From the NCBI GenBank assembly GCA_025994075.1, contig JAMQGV010000024.1, positions 416,867-480,866 of the forward strand: a stretch of DNA of 64,000 nt, read 5' to 3'. The position numbers were made by a program, and so were the translations under genes. This document shows, in pieces, positions 52,170 to 59,717 of the stretch; the first letter of the stretch is position 1, and every line of letters starts with the position of its first letter. The notes under the pieces were generated by a model. It ran no database searches. It was not told where the DNA came from and saw nothing but the letters and a program-made list of their open reading frames with translations. Origin of the DNA: Vicinamibacteria bacterium. Its GTDB lineage: Bacteria > Acidobacteriota > Vicinamibacteria > Fen-336.

Positions 52170-52197
52170 AAGATACGCGAAAGCGCGGCGCTGTCAA
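52170..52197 (-). promoter_or_regulatory. arg operon promoter
   Basis: Minus strand: perfect TTGACA (-35) at 52197-52192, 16-bp spacer, TATCTT (-10) at 52175-52170. This is the best-matched sigma-70-type promoter in the window. Transcription would start near 52163, about 8 nt before the leader ATG. No ARG-box palindrome (ArgR operator) was seen next to it. Confidence 0.8.
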
Positions 52198-52254
52198 GGA
52201 CGATTCGCGCTCCGGGGGTAACATGACGCGTTTCTTGCCGAGGAGCGCCCCGCC

Positions 52255-53416
<1,162 letters not shown>

Positions 53417-53418
<2 letters not shown>

Positions 53419-53459
53419 CGGCGCGGGCCGCGCACCACGCGCGGCCCCGCCCCGCCGTC
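53417..53459. terminator. Bidirectional hairpin between convergent genes
   Basis: A perfect 9-bp stem (GGGCCGCGC 53425-53433, GCGCGGCCC 53439-53447) is nested inside outer GACGGCG/CGCCGTC arms in the 39-nt gap between the acyl-CoA dehydrogenase stop and the stop of the small membrane protein gene. No T tract is present; it is terminator-like by position and strength only. Confidence 0.45.
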
Positions 53460-53850
53460 ACAGGACCGGCGTCGAGATCTCGTTCTCGAACTTGACCTTG
53501 CGCTTGATCCCGAAAAGGATCTCCACGTCACGCTCGTAGGCGCACTTGACGCGGCGGGTGGTGCCCTCCAGGGCGACCTCGCAGTCGTCGGCGTTCAGCC
53601 ACTCGTCGAGGCCCAGCTTCGAGATCTCCACGCGGAGCTTCTCGTAGGTGTCGTCGTTTCCCCTCAGGTTCGGCTGGGAGCGGGCCGCTTCGACCATCTC
53701 GTCGCGCAGCGCCCAGTTGATGGCCCACGGCTTGCCCACGTTCCAGAACGCCCACATGAAGAGCACGAAGCCGATCAGGCTCAGGAACGCGTGCAGGTTG
53801 CTGCCCTGGCCGGGTTTCGGGTTCGACTTCGGGTTCGGGTGAGGCGGCAT
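53458..53850 (-). CDS. Small single-TM protein downstream of lepB
   Basis: A 130-aa protein. A Pro/Asn/Lys-rich N terminus (PPHPNPKSNPKPGQGSNLH) precedes one TM helix (FLSLIGFVLFMWAFWNVG, about 25-42), and a charged periplasmic part follows (KLRVEISKLGLDEWLNADD then VKCAYERDVEILFGIKRKVK). Size, topology and place right behind lepB resemble DUF4845 proteins that follow lepB in proteobacteria, but sequence identity cannot be judged. It starts 18 nt after the lepB stop, so co-transcription is likely. A role with protein export is inferred from position. Confidence 0.65.
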   Translation of the reverse strand: MPPHPNPKSNPKPGQGSNLHAFLSLIGFVLFMWAFWNVGKPWAINWALRDEMVEAARSQPNLRGNDDTYEKLRVEISKLGLDEWLNADDCEVALEGTTRRVKCAYERDVEILFGIKRKVKFENEISTPVL

Positions 53851-53868
53851 TGCTGTCTCCTTCTCCTC

Positions 53869-54546
53869 TCAGCGGATCACGTGCAGCAGCCGCTCCCGGC
53901 GGACCCGCGGGAGAAAGCTCCACGCGCCGGCGCTGCCGTCCGTGTCCTCGTGTGCCGCCGCCGACCAGTACACGACCAGCGCCCGGCCCTTGACCTGATC
54001 TTCGCGCAGAAAGCCCCAGTAGCGGCTGTCGCGGCTGTTGTCGCGGTTGTCGCCCAGCACCAGCAGGTGCCCCGGCGGCACCGTGGCGGGCCCCCAGTCG
54101 TCGCGCAGGTGCTCGCTGCGCAGCGTGTACTCGGGGTCGTGCGGCGACAGCGGCGGCGCGGTGAAGCGCGCCCACGGCTCCTCGAGCCGGCGGCCGTCGA
54201 TCCACACCGCCTTCGCGCGGATCTCGACCCGTTCGCCCGGCAGGCCGATCACCCGCTTGACGAAGTCGCGGGCCGGGTCCTCCGGGAACTTGAAGACCGC
54301 GACGTCGCCGCGGGCCACGCGGCGCTTGCCGAGCAGCGCGGCCTCGAGCGGGCCGGCCGACGGCGAGAAGACCTGCTTGTCGACGAGCAGGTGGTCGCCG
54401 ACGAGCAGGCTCGGCTCCATCGAGGCGGACGGGATGCGGAAGGCCTGGACGACGAAGGTCCGCACGAACAGCGCGAGGACCACCGCCACCAGCAGCGACT
54501 CGAAGTACTCCCGCAGTGCCGACTTGGAACCAGCGAAGGGCGGCAT
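53869..54546 (-). CDS. lepB: Signal peptidase I
   Basis: A 225-aa membrane serine protease that removes signal peptides from exported proteins. One N-terminal TM helix (about 17-34) is followed by the catalytic Ser42 (IPSASMEPSLLVGD) and Lys97 (ARDFVKRVIGLPGERVE); box D GDNRDNSRDSRYWGF and box E RALVVYWS are present. The protein is shorter than E. coli LepB (324 aa) and has the single-helix form of many other phyla. The small single-TM protein gene follows. Confidence 0.93.
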   Translation of the reverse strand: MPPFAGSKSALREYFESLLVAVVLALFVRTFVVQAFRIPSASMEPSLLVGDHLLVDKQVFSPSAGPLEAALLGKRRVARGDVAVFKFPEDPARDFVKRVIGLPGERVEIRAKAVWIDGRRLEEPWARFTAPPLSPHDPEYTLRSEHLRDDWGPATVPPGHLLVLGDNRDNSRDSRYWGFLREDQVKGRALVVYWSAAAHEDTDGSAGAWSFLPRVRRERLLHVIR

Positions 54547-54591
54547 CGGATGGCCGGCATTGTAAGCCGGTGCCGAGGCCGGGCGAGGCGA

Positions 54592-54620
54592 ACCGGCGCC
54601 GGGACGAACCCGGCGCCGGT
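54592..54620 (-). terminator. Terminator-like hairpin after the redox operon
   Basis: A perfect 12-bp inverted repeat (ACCGGCGCCGGG / CCCGGCGCCGGT) with loop ACGAA lies 10 nt past the last stop codon of the redox operon. It is one of the strongest hairpins in the window but has no U tract, so it is placed here by position and stability. Confidence 0.5.
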
Positions 54621-54630
54621 CGGGTCCGTC

Positions 54631-55317
54631 TCATTCCTGGCCGAGGAACTCGCGGGCCAGCCGCTCGCGCTGGGCCTCGTCGAGAGCCAGGTGCGGCGGC
54701 ACGTGGAACTCGCCGCCGTCGGCCGCTGCCACGCCCAGCTCCAGCTCGAGCGCCCGGGCGAAGCGCAGGCTCTCGGTGCTCAGCCACTCGCGGCCGCGCG
54801 CGCCGCGCGGCAGCAGCGGCGAGGCGCTCTCGGCCGGGCGCAGCCGCAGCAGCCAGCCGTGGCCGTAGGGGTCGCGGGAGGCGAGGGCCGGGTCCTGCAG
54901 CACGTCGCGGTTGACGGCGGTCACGGTCGCGGCGACCGGGACGGCCAGCGAGACGCTGCGGCCGCCGGCCGTGATCGCGATGGCGCGCTCGCCGGCCCTC
55001 AGCAGAGTGCCCACCCGCGGCAGGCTCACCCGCGTCGCGCGGCCGAGCAGGCGGCGGGCCAGGTCGTCGATGCCGAACAGCAGGCCCTGGCGGGCGGGGG
55101 CCAGCCAGGTGTGGCCGGGGGCGTAGAACGCGTCCTCGCGCCAGCCGAGGTCGCCGGCGGGCGACACCTTCGGGCGCGTCAGCGCCTCCCACGCCATCGC
55201 CAGCGCCAGCAGCGGCGCGCCGACCACCAGCACGAAGAGGAGGAGCACGCCGAAGCGCGCCAGCAGGCCGGCGGACACCAGCAGGATCAGCTCGAAGGTC
55301 TCGTACAGGGGCGTCAT
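54631..55317 (-). CDS. Membrane-anchored GcvH-like protein without lipoyl lysine
   Basis: A 228-aa protein. An N-terminal hydrophobic region (FELILLVSAGLLARFGVLLL and VVGAPLLALAMAWEAL) would hold it in the membrane. The soluble part follows the fold of glycine cleavage H protein: APGHTWLAPARQG, GIDDLARRLLGRATRVSLPR and DPYGHGWLLRLRP. The lipoyl-lysine hairpin ESVKAAS is replaced by AITAGGRSVSLAVPVAATV with no Lys, so it cannot carry lipoate. A C-terminal extension of about 65 residues is unlike GcvH. It is the last gene of the redox operon, after the triheme cytochrome. Not part of a glycine cleavage system; perhaps a structural or interaction module. Confidence 0.72.
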   Translation of the reverse strand: MTPLYETFELILLVSAGLLARFGVLLLFVLVVGAPLLALAMAWEALTRPKVSPAGDLGWREDAFYAPGHTWLAPARQGLLFGIDDLARRLLGRATRVSLPRVGTLLRAGERAIAITAGGRSVSLAVPVAATVTAVNRDVLQDPALASRDPYGHGWLLRLRPAESASPLLPRGARGREWLSTESLRFARALELELGVAAADGGEFHVPPHLALDEAQRERLAREFLGQE

Positions 55318-55333
55318 GGCGGCCCTCCCTTCC

Positions 55334-55678
55334 CTACTTCTCGACGTGGCAGTGGGCGCAGTCGTCGAGGCCGGTCGCCCGGTTCCCGTCGTGGCAGGCG
55401 CCGCACTGCCGGCCACGCTCCATCGCCGCGTGGCGGATTCCGGAGTCCGTGCGCGAGCCCATCCGCCCGAGCACGCTGAACACGCCCGAGTGGCAGACGA
55501 GGCAGTCCGGCGCCGCCTCGTCCAGGTGGCTGCGGTGGCTGAAGGTGACCGGGCCCGGGCTGTCGCCGGTCTGCGGCAGCGCCCGGTCGGCCGGCAGCTT
55601 GGGCAGGGGTCCCGCCACCAGCGTGGCGCTGGCGGCGACCGCCAGCAGGGTGATCACCAGGCGGGAGCGCTCACGCAC
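55334..55678 (-). CDS. Small triheme c-type cytochrome
   Basis: A 114-aa exported protein with a Sec signal (RSRLVITLLAVAASATLVAG) and three CxxCH heme sites: CLVCH, CGACH and CAHCH. FSHRSHLDEA supplies distal His ligands, as in cytochrome c7 or class III types. It would carry electrons in the periplasm to or from the NrfD/HybA membrane complex encoded just upstream. The GTG start overlaps the stop of the preceding GcvH-like gene by 8 nt. Confidence 0.86.
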   Translation of the reverse strand: MRERSRLVITLLAVAASATLVAGPLPKLPADRALPQTGDSPGPVTFSHRSHLDEAAPDCLVCHSGVFSVLGRMGSRTDSGIRHAAMERGRQCGACHDGNRATGLDDCAHCHVEK

Positions 55679-56393
55679 GGGGCACCTCCGCGTCCGCGCC
55701 CAGGTCGTCGGTCAGGAGCGCCTCGCGGACCAGGGCGTCCCAGCGCAGCGGCTCGATCTCGCGGGCGAAGCCGTGGACCGGCTGACCGCCGTCGGCCGCC
55801 AGCGCGCCGAGCTCCGGGTTGAGGCGGGCGCGCAGCCCTTCCGCCGCGCGCTCCATGTAGAGCCGGGCGGCGTCGCCGGCCAGGAGCTGCTTCATGTTGC
55901 GTCGCAGCGCGCCGTTGGGCTTCAGCCGCAGCAGCCAGCCCGAGCCGTAGGGGTCGGCGTGGAGCGCGTTCGGGTCGGCGGAGGCAGCGTCGTTCACGGC
56001 CGCCACCTCGCCGTCGACCGGCGACAGCACGTCGATGCGGCGGCCGTCGGCGTGCAGCACGAAGCCGGGACGGCCCTGCTCGAGGCGGGTGCCGGGCACC
56101 GGCAGCACCGCCGCGTCGAGCTCGCCGATCAGCTTGTGGCCGAAGTCGTCGAGGCCGATGCTGACGAGGCCGTCGTCCTCGACCCGCGCCCAGGCGTGGC
56201 CGGGGTGGAGCTTCACGGCGTCGGGCAGCGCGAACCAGGTGGCGGGCGCCTGGGCCCGGGCCCGCGCCGGGGCCGGAGCGGCCTTCGGCGCCAGCGCCCG
56301 CCAGAAGAGGGCGAAGAGGAGCAGGTAGCTCACCGCGATCACGTACTCGGTGGCACGCAGTCCGTACAGGCTGACGAAGTCGGTCGAGGTCAT
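55671..56393 (-). CDS. Second membrane-anchored GcvH-like protein without lipoyl lysine
   Basis: A 240-aa protein. One N-terminal TM helix (YVIAVSYLLLFALFWRAL, about 18-35) and an Ala/Pro linker lead into an H-protein-like fold: HPGHAWARVEDDGLVSIGLDD, FGHKLIGELDAAVLPVPGT, SPVDGEVAAVNDAASADP and DPYGSGWLLRLKPNG. At the lipoyl-lysine site the sequence is VLHADGRRIDVLSPVDGEV, with no Lys. A C-terminal extension (about 170-240) is rich in Ala and acidic residues. It shares architecture with the other GcvH-like gene, and the two flank the triheme cytochrome gene. A scaffold or cofactor-free docking role is only a guess. Confidence 0.72.
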   Translation of the reverse strand: MTSTDFVSLYGLRATEYVIAVSYLLLFALFWRALAPKAAPAPARARAQAPATWFALPDAVKLHPGHAWARVEDDGLVSIGLDDFGHKLIGELDAAVLPVPGTRLEQGRPGFVLHADGRRIDVLSPVDGEVAAVNDAASADPNALHADPYGSGWLLRLKPNGALRRNMKQLLAGDAARLYMERAAEGLRARLNPELGALAADGGQPVHGFAREIEPLRWDALVREALLTDDLGADAEVPRA

Positions 56394-56405
56394 CGCAATG
56401 TCTCC

Positions 56406-57617
56406 CTACGAGTGCGGTGAGTCCGCTTCCAGGATCGCCATCCGGTTGACGATGAAGCGGAAGGTCTGGATCAGGGCCGTCACCAGGGCGATCGACACGG
56501 CGACCTCCATCCACGACGGCACGTAGCGCACCGGCAGCGCGTAGTCGAAGGCCACCAGCGAGACGTTGAGGCGGTTGACGACGACGCCGATCACCGTGAT
56601 CGCGGCTGCGGCGCGCACCATGAAGGCGCTGCCACGCCGCACGCCGAAGGCGAACAGCGCGCAGGGCAGGGCGACGAAGCCGAGCAGTTCGACGAGGTAC
56701 CAGGCGCCGAGCGGGGTCGCCAGCAGGTCGAGCCGGTGCGAGGCGACCAGCGCCTGCAGCTTGAGGAAGAAGTAGGCGAAGAGGACGAGGGCGGCGCCGC
56801 GGCCGAGGCCCAGCATCAGGCTGTCGATGTCGTGGTGGACGCGGCCCAGGCGGTCGCGGAACACGCGGTGCGAGAGCGACGACTCCACGATCACCATCGA
56901 CAGGCCGGCGGCGATCGCCGAGACGAAGAACAGCACCGGGATCATCGGCGAGTACCACAGCGGGTGGATGCGGCCCGGGGCCAGCAGGAACAGCGAGCCG
57001 AGCGAGCTCTGGTGCAGCGTCGAGAGCATCACGCCGAGCACGGTCAGCCCGACCGTGAGCTGCGCCAGTCGCTGGCCGAGCTTGCCGAGCCCGAGCCAGG
57101 ACAGCAGCGCCGGCGAGAACTCGAGGAACAGCACGGTGGTGTAGAGCGCCACGCACCAGCCGACCTCGAACATCACCGAGGTGGTGCCCCACGAAACGCC
57201 CAGCGGGTACCACACCCGCCACGGCTGGCCGAGGTCGGCCAGCAGGCCGAGCACGGCGAAGAAGTAGCCGAGGAACCCGGTCAGCACCGCGGGCTTGACG
57301 ACCGCGTGATACCGCTCGAGGCCGAACACGTGGACGGCGGCGGCCAGCGTGAAGCCGCCGGCGGCGAGCGCCACGCCGCACAGCATGTCGAAGCCGATCC
57401 ACAGGCCCCAGGGCGTGGTCTGGCTGAGGTTGGTCACCGCACCCAGCCCGAACACGAAGCGGCCGATGTAGAGCGGGATGCCGATCGCGAACACCGCCAT
57501 CGCGAACAGGTCCCACGGATTGGCCAGGCTCTTCACGTACTCGCGCGGCGTGAGGCCGAGGAGCAGGTGGTCGCGCAGCCAGGGCTTGACGGCGGGAGGC
57601 AGGGTCAGGGTCGCCAC
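56406..57617 (-). CDS. NrfD/HybB-like quinone-binding membrane subunit
   Basis: A 403-aa polytopic protein with about ten hydrophobic helices. The family pieces TTPWGLWIGFDMLCGVALAA and GGFTLAAAVHVFGLERYHAV, and later IPVLFFVSAIAAGLSMVIVE, identify NrfD/PsrC/HybB proteins, which exchange electrons between Fe-S partners and menaquinone or ubiquinone. GTG start 1 nt after the Fe-S gene. Without a molybdopterin or hydrogenase catalytic subunit in the operon, it probably works like the Hme/Qrc type of quinone-to-cytochrome module with the triheme cytochrome as partner. Direction of electron flow is not known. Confidence 0.9.
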   Translation of the reverse strand: MATLTLPPAVKPWLRDHLLLGLTPREYVKSLANPWDLFAMAVFAIGIPLYIGRFVFGLGAVTNLSQTTPWGLWIGFDMLCGVALAAGGFTLAAAVHVFGLERYHAVVKPAVLTGFLGYFFAVLGLLADLGQPWRVWYPLGVSWGTTSVMFEVGWCVALYTTVLFLEFSPALLSWLGLGKLGQRLAQLTVGLTVLGVMLSTLHQSSLGSLFLLAPGRIHPLWYSPMIPVLFFVSAIAAGLSMVIVESSLSHRVFRDRLGRVHHDIDSLMLGLGRGAALVLFAYFFLKLQALVASHRLDLLATPLGAWYLVELLGFVALPCALFAFGVRRGSAFMVRAAAAITVIGVVVNRLNVSLVAFDYALPVRYVPSWMEVAVSIALVTALIQTFRFIVNRMAILEADSPHS

Positions 57618-57618
57618 G

Positions 57619-58497
57619 TCACACCTCCTGCTCGGACGACTTCCGCCCCTGGTGGGCGAAGGCGTACAGCCCCATCAGCAGCGGGGGCCACAGGGTCATC
57701 ACCAGCGGCACCGCGTTGAGTGCCGTCTCGGTGAGCTGGGTCGGGCTCGTCTCGCCCACGGCCTTGAGGCCCAGGCTGTCGAACGGAACGTCGGAGACGT
57801 AGAGCCAAGACGTGCCGCCGGACTCGCGCTCCCCGTAGACGTGGGGCACGTAGCGGCTGCCCTCGGCGTACACCCGGCGCCGCGCCTCGAGCAGCAGGTC
57901 GGAGCGCTTGCCGAACTTCAGGGCGCCGGTGGGGCACACCGACGTGCAGGCCGGCTCCTGCCCGCGCGCCAGGCGGGAGGAGCAGAAGGTGCACTTGCGG
58001 ACGTAGGGGATCGCCTTCTCGTACTCGTACTTCGGGACCCCGAACGGGCACGCCACCATGCAGTAGCGGCAGCCCATGCAGAGGTCCGCGTGGTACACGA
58101 CCGGGCCCTCGGGCGTCTTCTCCAGCGCGCGCACCGGGCAGGCCGAGGCGCACGCCGGGTGCAGGCAGTGCAGGCACTGCTGCTTGGCGAAGCGCTCGCT
58201 GCCGTCGGAAGCCGCGTCGCTGCCGCGATTGACGACGGTGAAGGCGGTGGTCGTCGTGTCGCGGCGGGCGGGGAAGCCGCCCTCCGGCGTGTCGGGCGGC
58301 GCGGGGAGCTGGTTCTGCTCCGCGCAGGCCGCCTCGCACGCGCGGCAGGAGACGCACAGGGTGGTGTCGACCAGCACGGCGGGGCCGTCGAGGCTCGCGC
58401 TCGCCCCGGCGGCGCTCGCCGGGGCGGCAGCGGCCACGGCCCCCGCCGCGCCGGCCATCTTCAGGAACTTCCTCCGGTCGAAGGTCATGGTGTTCAC
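57619..58497 (-). CDS. Tat-exported four-cluster Fe-S protein (HybA/DmsB-like)
   Basis: A 292-aa periplasmic ferredoxin-like subunit. The Tat signal is FDRRKFLKMAGAAGAVAAAA (twin Arg at 8-9). Four Cys groups for [4Fe-4S] clusters are visible: CVSCRACEAAC, CLHCLHPACASACP, CMGCRYCMVACP and CTFCSSRL with ACTSVCP. A C-terminal hydrophobic helix (PLVMTLWPPLLMGLYAFA) anchors it, as in HybA. It would wire the NrfD-like subunit to the cytochrome. GTG start overlapping the stop of the 24-aa ORF by 4 nt. The fourth group (CTFC-x10-C-x3-CP) has the long spacing typical of HybA/DmsB. Confidence 0.9.
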   Translation of the reverse strand: MNTMTFDRRKFLKMAGAAGAVAAAAPASAAGASASLDGPAVLVDTTLCVSCRACEAACAEQNQLPAPPDTPEGGFPARRDTTTTAFTVVNRGSDAASDGSERFAKQQCLHCLHPACASACPVRALEKTPEGPVVYHADLCMGCRYCMVACPFGVPKYEYEKAIPYVRKCTFCSSRLARGQEPACTSVCPTGALKFGKRSDLLLEARRRVYAEGSRYVPHVYGERESGGTSWLYVSDVPFDSLGLKAVGETSPTQLTETALNAVPLVMTLWPPLLMGLYAFAHQGRKSSEQEV

Positions 58498-58568
58498 CGA
58501 GCGTGCAGTTGCAAGTCGTTCAGGAAGAGCAGCAGCCCTCCCAGGATGGCGAGCGGCAGGGCGATCAT
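58494..58568 (-). CDS. 24-aa single-TM peptide in the redox operon
   Basis: A tiny ORF of 24 codons: M-I-A-L-P-L-A-I-L-G-G-L-L-L-F-L-N-D-L-Q plus LHAR. It is one hydrophobic helix with a polar C terminus. It is tied to both neighbours: its ATG overlaps the upstream TGA (TGATG), and its TGA overlaps the GTG of the Fe-S gene (GTGA), so translation is chained. The length and hydrophobicity fit small accessory subunits of respiratory complexes. There is no homologue I recognise; the overlaps are the main evidence for coding. Confidence 0.6.
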   Translation of the reverse strand: MIALPLAILGGLLLFLNDLQLHAR

Positions 58569-58783
58569 CACGACACCCTCCTCTCCTTCTGGGCGCCGAG
58601 GGGGTTGGCCCCCCGCGCCATGTGGTGCGCCTGCGCCACGGCGTCCTGGTAGATCGGGCAATCCCGGAACTCCAGGGCCAGGCAAGGTGACGCGGAAGCG
58701 AGCTTGTCGAGGGGAAGTGCCTTGTGGTACGGGCACGCCTCGCAGTGCAGCATCACGATCTCTCTCAGGTACGGGCAGGCCAT
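58568..58783 (-). CDS. 71-aa Cys-rich protein, first gene of the redox operon
   Basis: A 71-aa protein (MACPYLREIVMLHCEACPYH, then KALPLDKLASASPCLALEFR and a C-terminal tail). Five Cys in CPYL, CEACPYHK, SPCLALEFRDCP could bind Zn or an Fe-S cluster. No TM helix. A perfect GGAGG lies 6 nt before ATG 58783, and the predicted sigma-54 promoter is 29-44 nt upstream. The stop overlaps the next ATG. Family not recognised; small Cys-rich proteins with CxxC(P) sites often assist metallocluster assembly. Confidence 0.72.
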   Translation of the reverse strand: MACPYLREIVMLHCEACPYHKALPLDKLASASPCLALEFRDCPIYQDAVAQAHHMARGANPLGAQKERRVS

Positions 58784-58811
58784 CGTTCGCCTCCGTTCGC
58801 CAACACGTAGG

Positions 58812-58827
58812 GCAAGCCGCTTGCCAG
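58812..58827 (-). promoter_or_regulatory. Sigma-54 (-24/-12) promoter of the redox operon
   Basis: Minus strand reads CTGGCAAGCGGCTTGC, matching the sigma-54 pattern YTGGCACG-N4-TTGC with one change (C to A) and exact spacing. The predicted start is near 58800, giving a short 5' UTR of about 17 nt with GGAGG. The site is also a near-palindrome (GGCAAGC/GCTTGCC), so a repressor site is an alternative. Confidence 0.6.
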
Positions 58828-58903
58828 GTCTGCTTCCACAGGCTAATTGGCTGATGACACTGGGGTTGGGGGAATCGGCGCGATTTCGGAGGTGGGACGG
58901 GAG

Positions 58904-59020
58904 CGTGGGGAAAGCCCACATCCTGGTTGCCGGCTCCACAGGAAGTGTCGTTGGATCAACGGGTTGGCGTGGGAACGCGCTACGGCGTGGGGAAAGGCCG
59001 CAGTGATGGGTTTCCCCACG
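58904..59020. repeat. CGTGGGGAAA repeats upstream of the sigma-54 promoter
   Basis: CGTGGGGAAA occurs as a direct copy at 58904-58913 and 58986-58995 and as an inverted copy (TTTCCCCACG) at 59011-59020; the last two form a 10-bp inverted repeat with 15-nt spacer. A weaker copy, CGTGGGAAC, starts at 58968. Distances of about 90-200 bp from the promoter fit enhancer-binding protein sites. The rest of 58828-59180 shows no credible gene. Confidence 0.45.
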
Positions 59021-59180
59021 GGGGTGTGGCGACGGACGGGGGCGGTTTCGGCCCGGATCGGCTGTGGACGGGGCGGAGCGCCGCGGTTTGCGACGGCGCG
59101 CGGTCGGGGTGGGCTCGCGTCGCTTCGCTCGCTCGCCGGGCGGGGGGACGGGAACGGACAACAAGCGCCCCTGGCGTCCG

Positions 59181-59233
59181 GCGACCGTCGCGCCAGAACC
59201 GCGGTTCGCTGTCGGTTCTGGCACGACGGTCGC
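59181..59233 (+). repeat. Distal 21-bp hairpin upstream of the first four-helix gene
   Basis: Arms 59181-59201 and 59213-59233 match at 20 of 21 positions with an 11-nt loop. CAGTTTTCTCC follows the right arm. The hairpin centre is 139 nt before the ATG at 59346. Arm cores include CCAGAACCG, also found in the corresponding hairpin of the second gene. Confidence 0.65.
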
Positions 59234-59278
59234 AGTTTTCTCCGACGGCTCGTCGCGTTGCGCTTCTTCGTCGAGCGG

Positions 59279-59339
59279 GGCGCCTTGTCGCCCTCCTTTT
59301 CGTGAGAGGGCGACAAGGTGCCCCTCGTCACGAAAGGAG
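59279..59339 (+). promoter_or_regulatory. Proximal overlapping hairpins covering the SD of the first four-helix gene
   Basis: Arms 59279-59295 and 59306-59322 match at 16 of 17 positions. A second, mutually exclusive pairing joins CTCCTTTTCGTGA (59293-59305) with TCACGAAAGGAG (59328-59339), with a one-base bulge, and would bury the Shine-Dalgarno AAAGGAG. Centre about 45 nt before ATG 59346. An RNA switch or translation control is plausible. Confidence 0.5.
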
Positions 59340-59345
59340 TTGGCG

Positions 59346-59705
59346 ATGGCGAAGACGGCAACGACGACAACGACGGGACACGAGGACGGGGCTTGCCGCC
59401 TGGATGCTTATCGGCTGGCCGTGGAGTTCGATCGGCGTGTGTTCCAGCTTGGGCTGAAGGGAGATCTTCGGAATCAACTGCTGCGGGCTTCGGCTTCTTG
59501 TGCGTTGAACCTCGCCGAGGGGTACGGGCGGTTCTCGCGGAAGGACAAGCGGCACTTCTACACGATGGCGCTGGGGTCGGCGCGGGAATGCGCGGCGGTG
59601 CTGGAGCTGGCCGCGGGGCGAGGGGTCGTCGTGGATCACGAGCTGCGGGTGGTGATCGCGCAGGTGATCCGCGCGACGGAGGGGCTGGTGCGCGCGATGG
59701 GGTGA
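59346..59705 (+). CDS. Four-helix-bundle protein (S23 / TIGR02436 type), copy 1
   Basis: A 119-aa protein with a flexible Thr-rich start (MAKTATTTTTGHEDG) and four helices: CRLDAYRLAVEFDRRVFQLG, LRNQLLRASASCALNLAEGY, SRKDKRHFYTMALGSARECA and a C-terminal helix (VVIAQVIRATEGLVRAMG). The LNLAEGYGR and ARECAAVLEL motifs define the S23/four-helix family, found as ORFs in 23S rRNA intervening sequences and as free-standing genes, and structurally like Avd of retroelements. No reverse transcriptase is near. It is preceded by two hairpins and convergent with a paralogue. Molecular role unknown. Confidence 0.78.
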   Translation: MAKTATTTTTGHEDGACRLDAYRLAVEFDRRVFQLGLKGDLRNQLLRASASCALNLAEGYGRFSRKDKRHFYTMALGSARECAAVLELAAGRGVVVDHELRVVIAQVIRATEGLVRAMG

Positions 59706-59717
59706 CGGCGTCCGGCC

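Noticed and set aside
51985..52197. T-box or metabolite riboswitch in front of argC
   Set aside because: No T-box sequence (TGGNACCGCG) or known arginine aptamer seen, whereas an Arg-rich ORF and antiterminator pairing explain the leader.
54631..56393. Glycine cleavage system H protein genes
   Set aside because: No lipoyl lysine, TM anchors, no gcvT or gcvP nearby, and respiratory neighbours.
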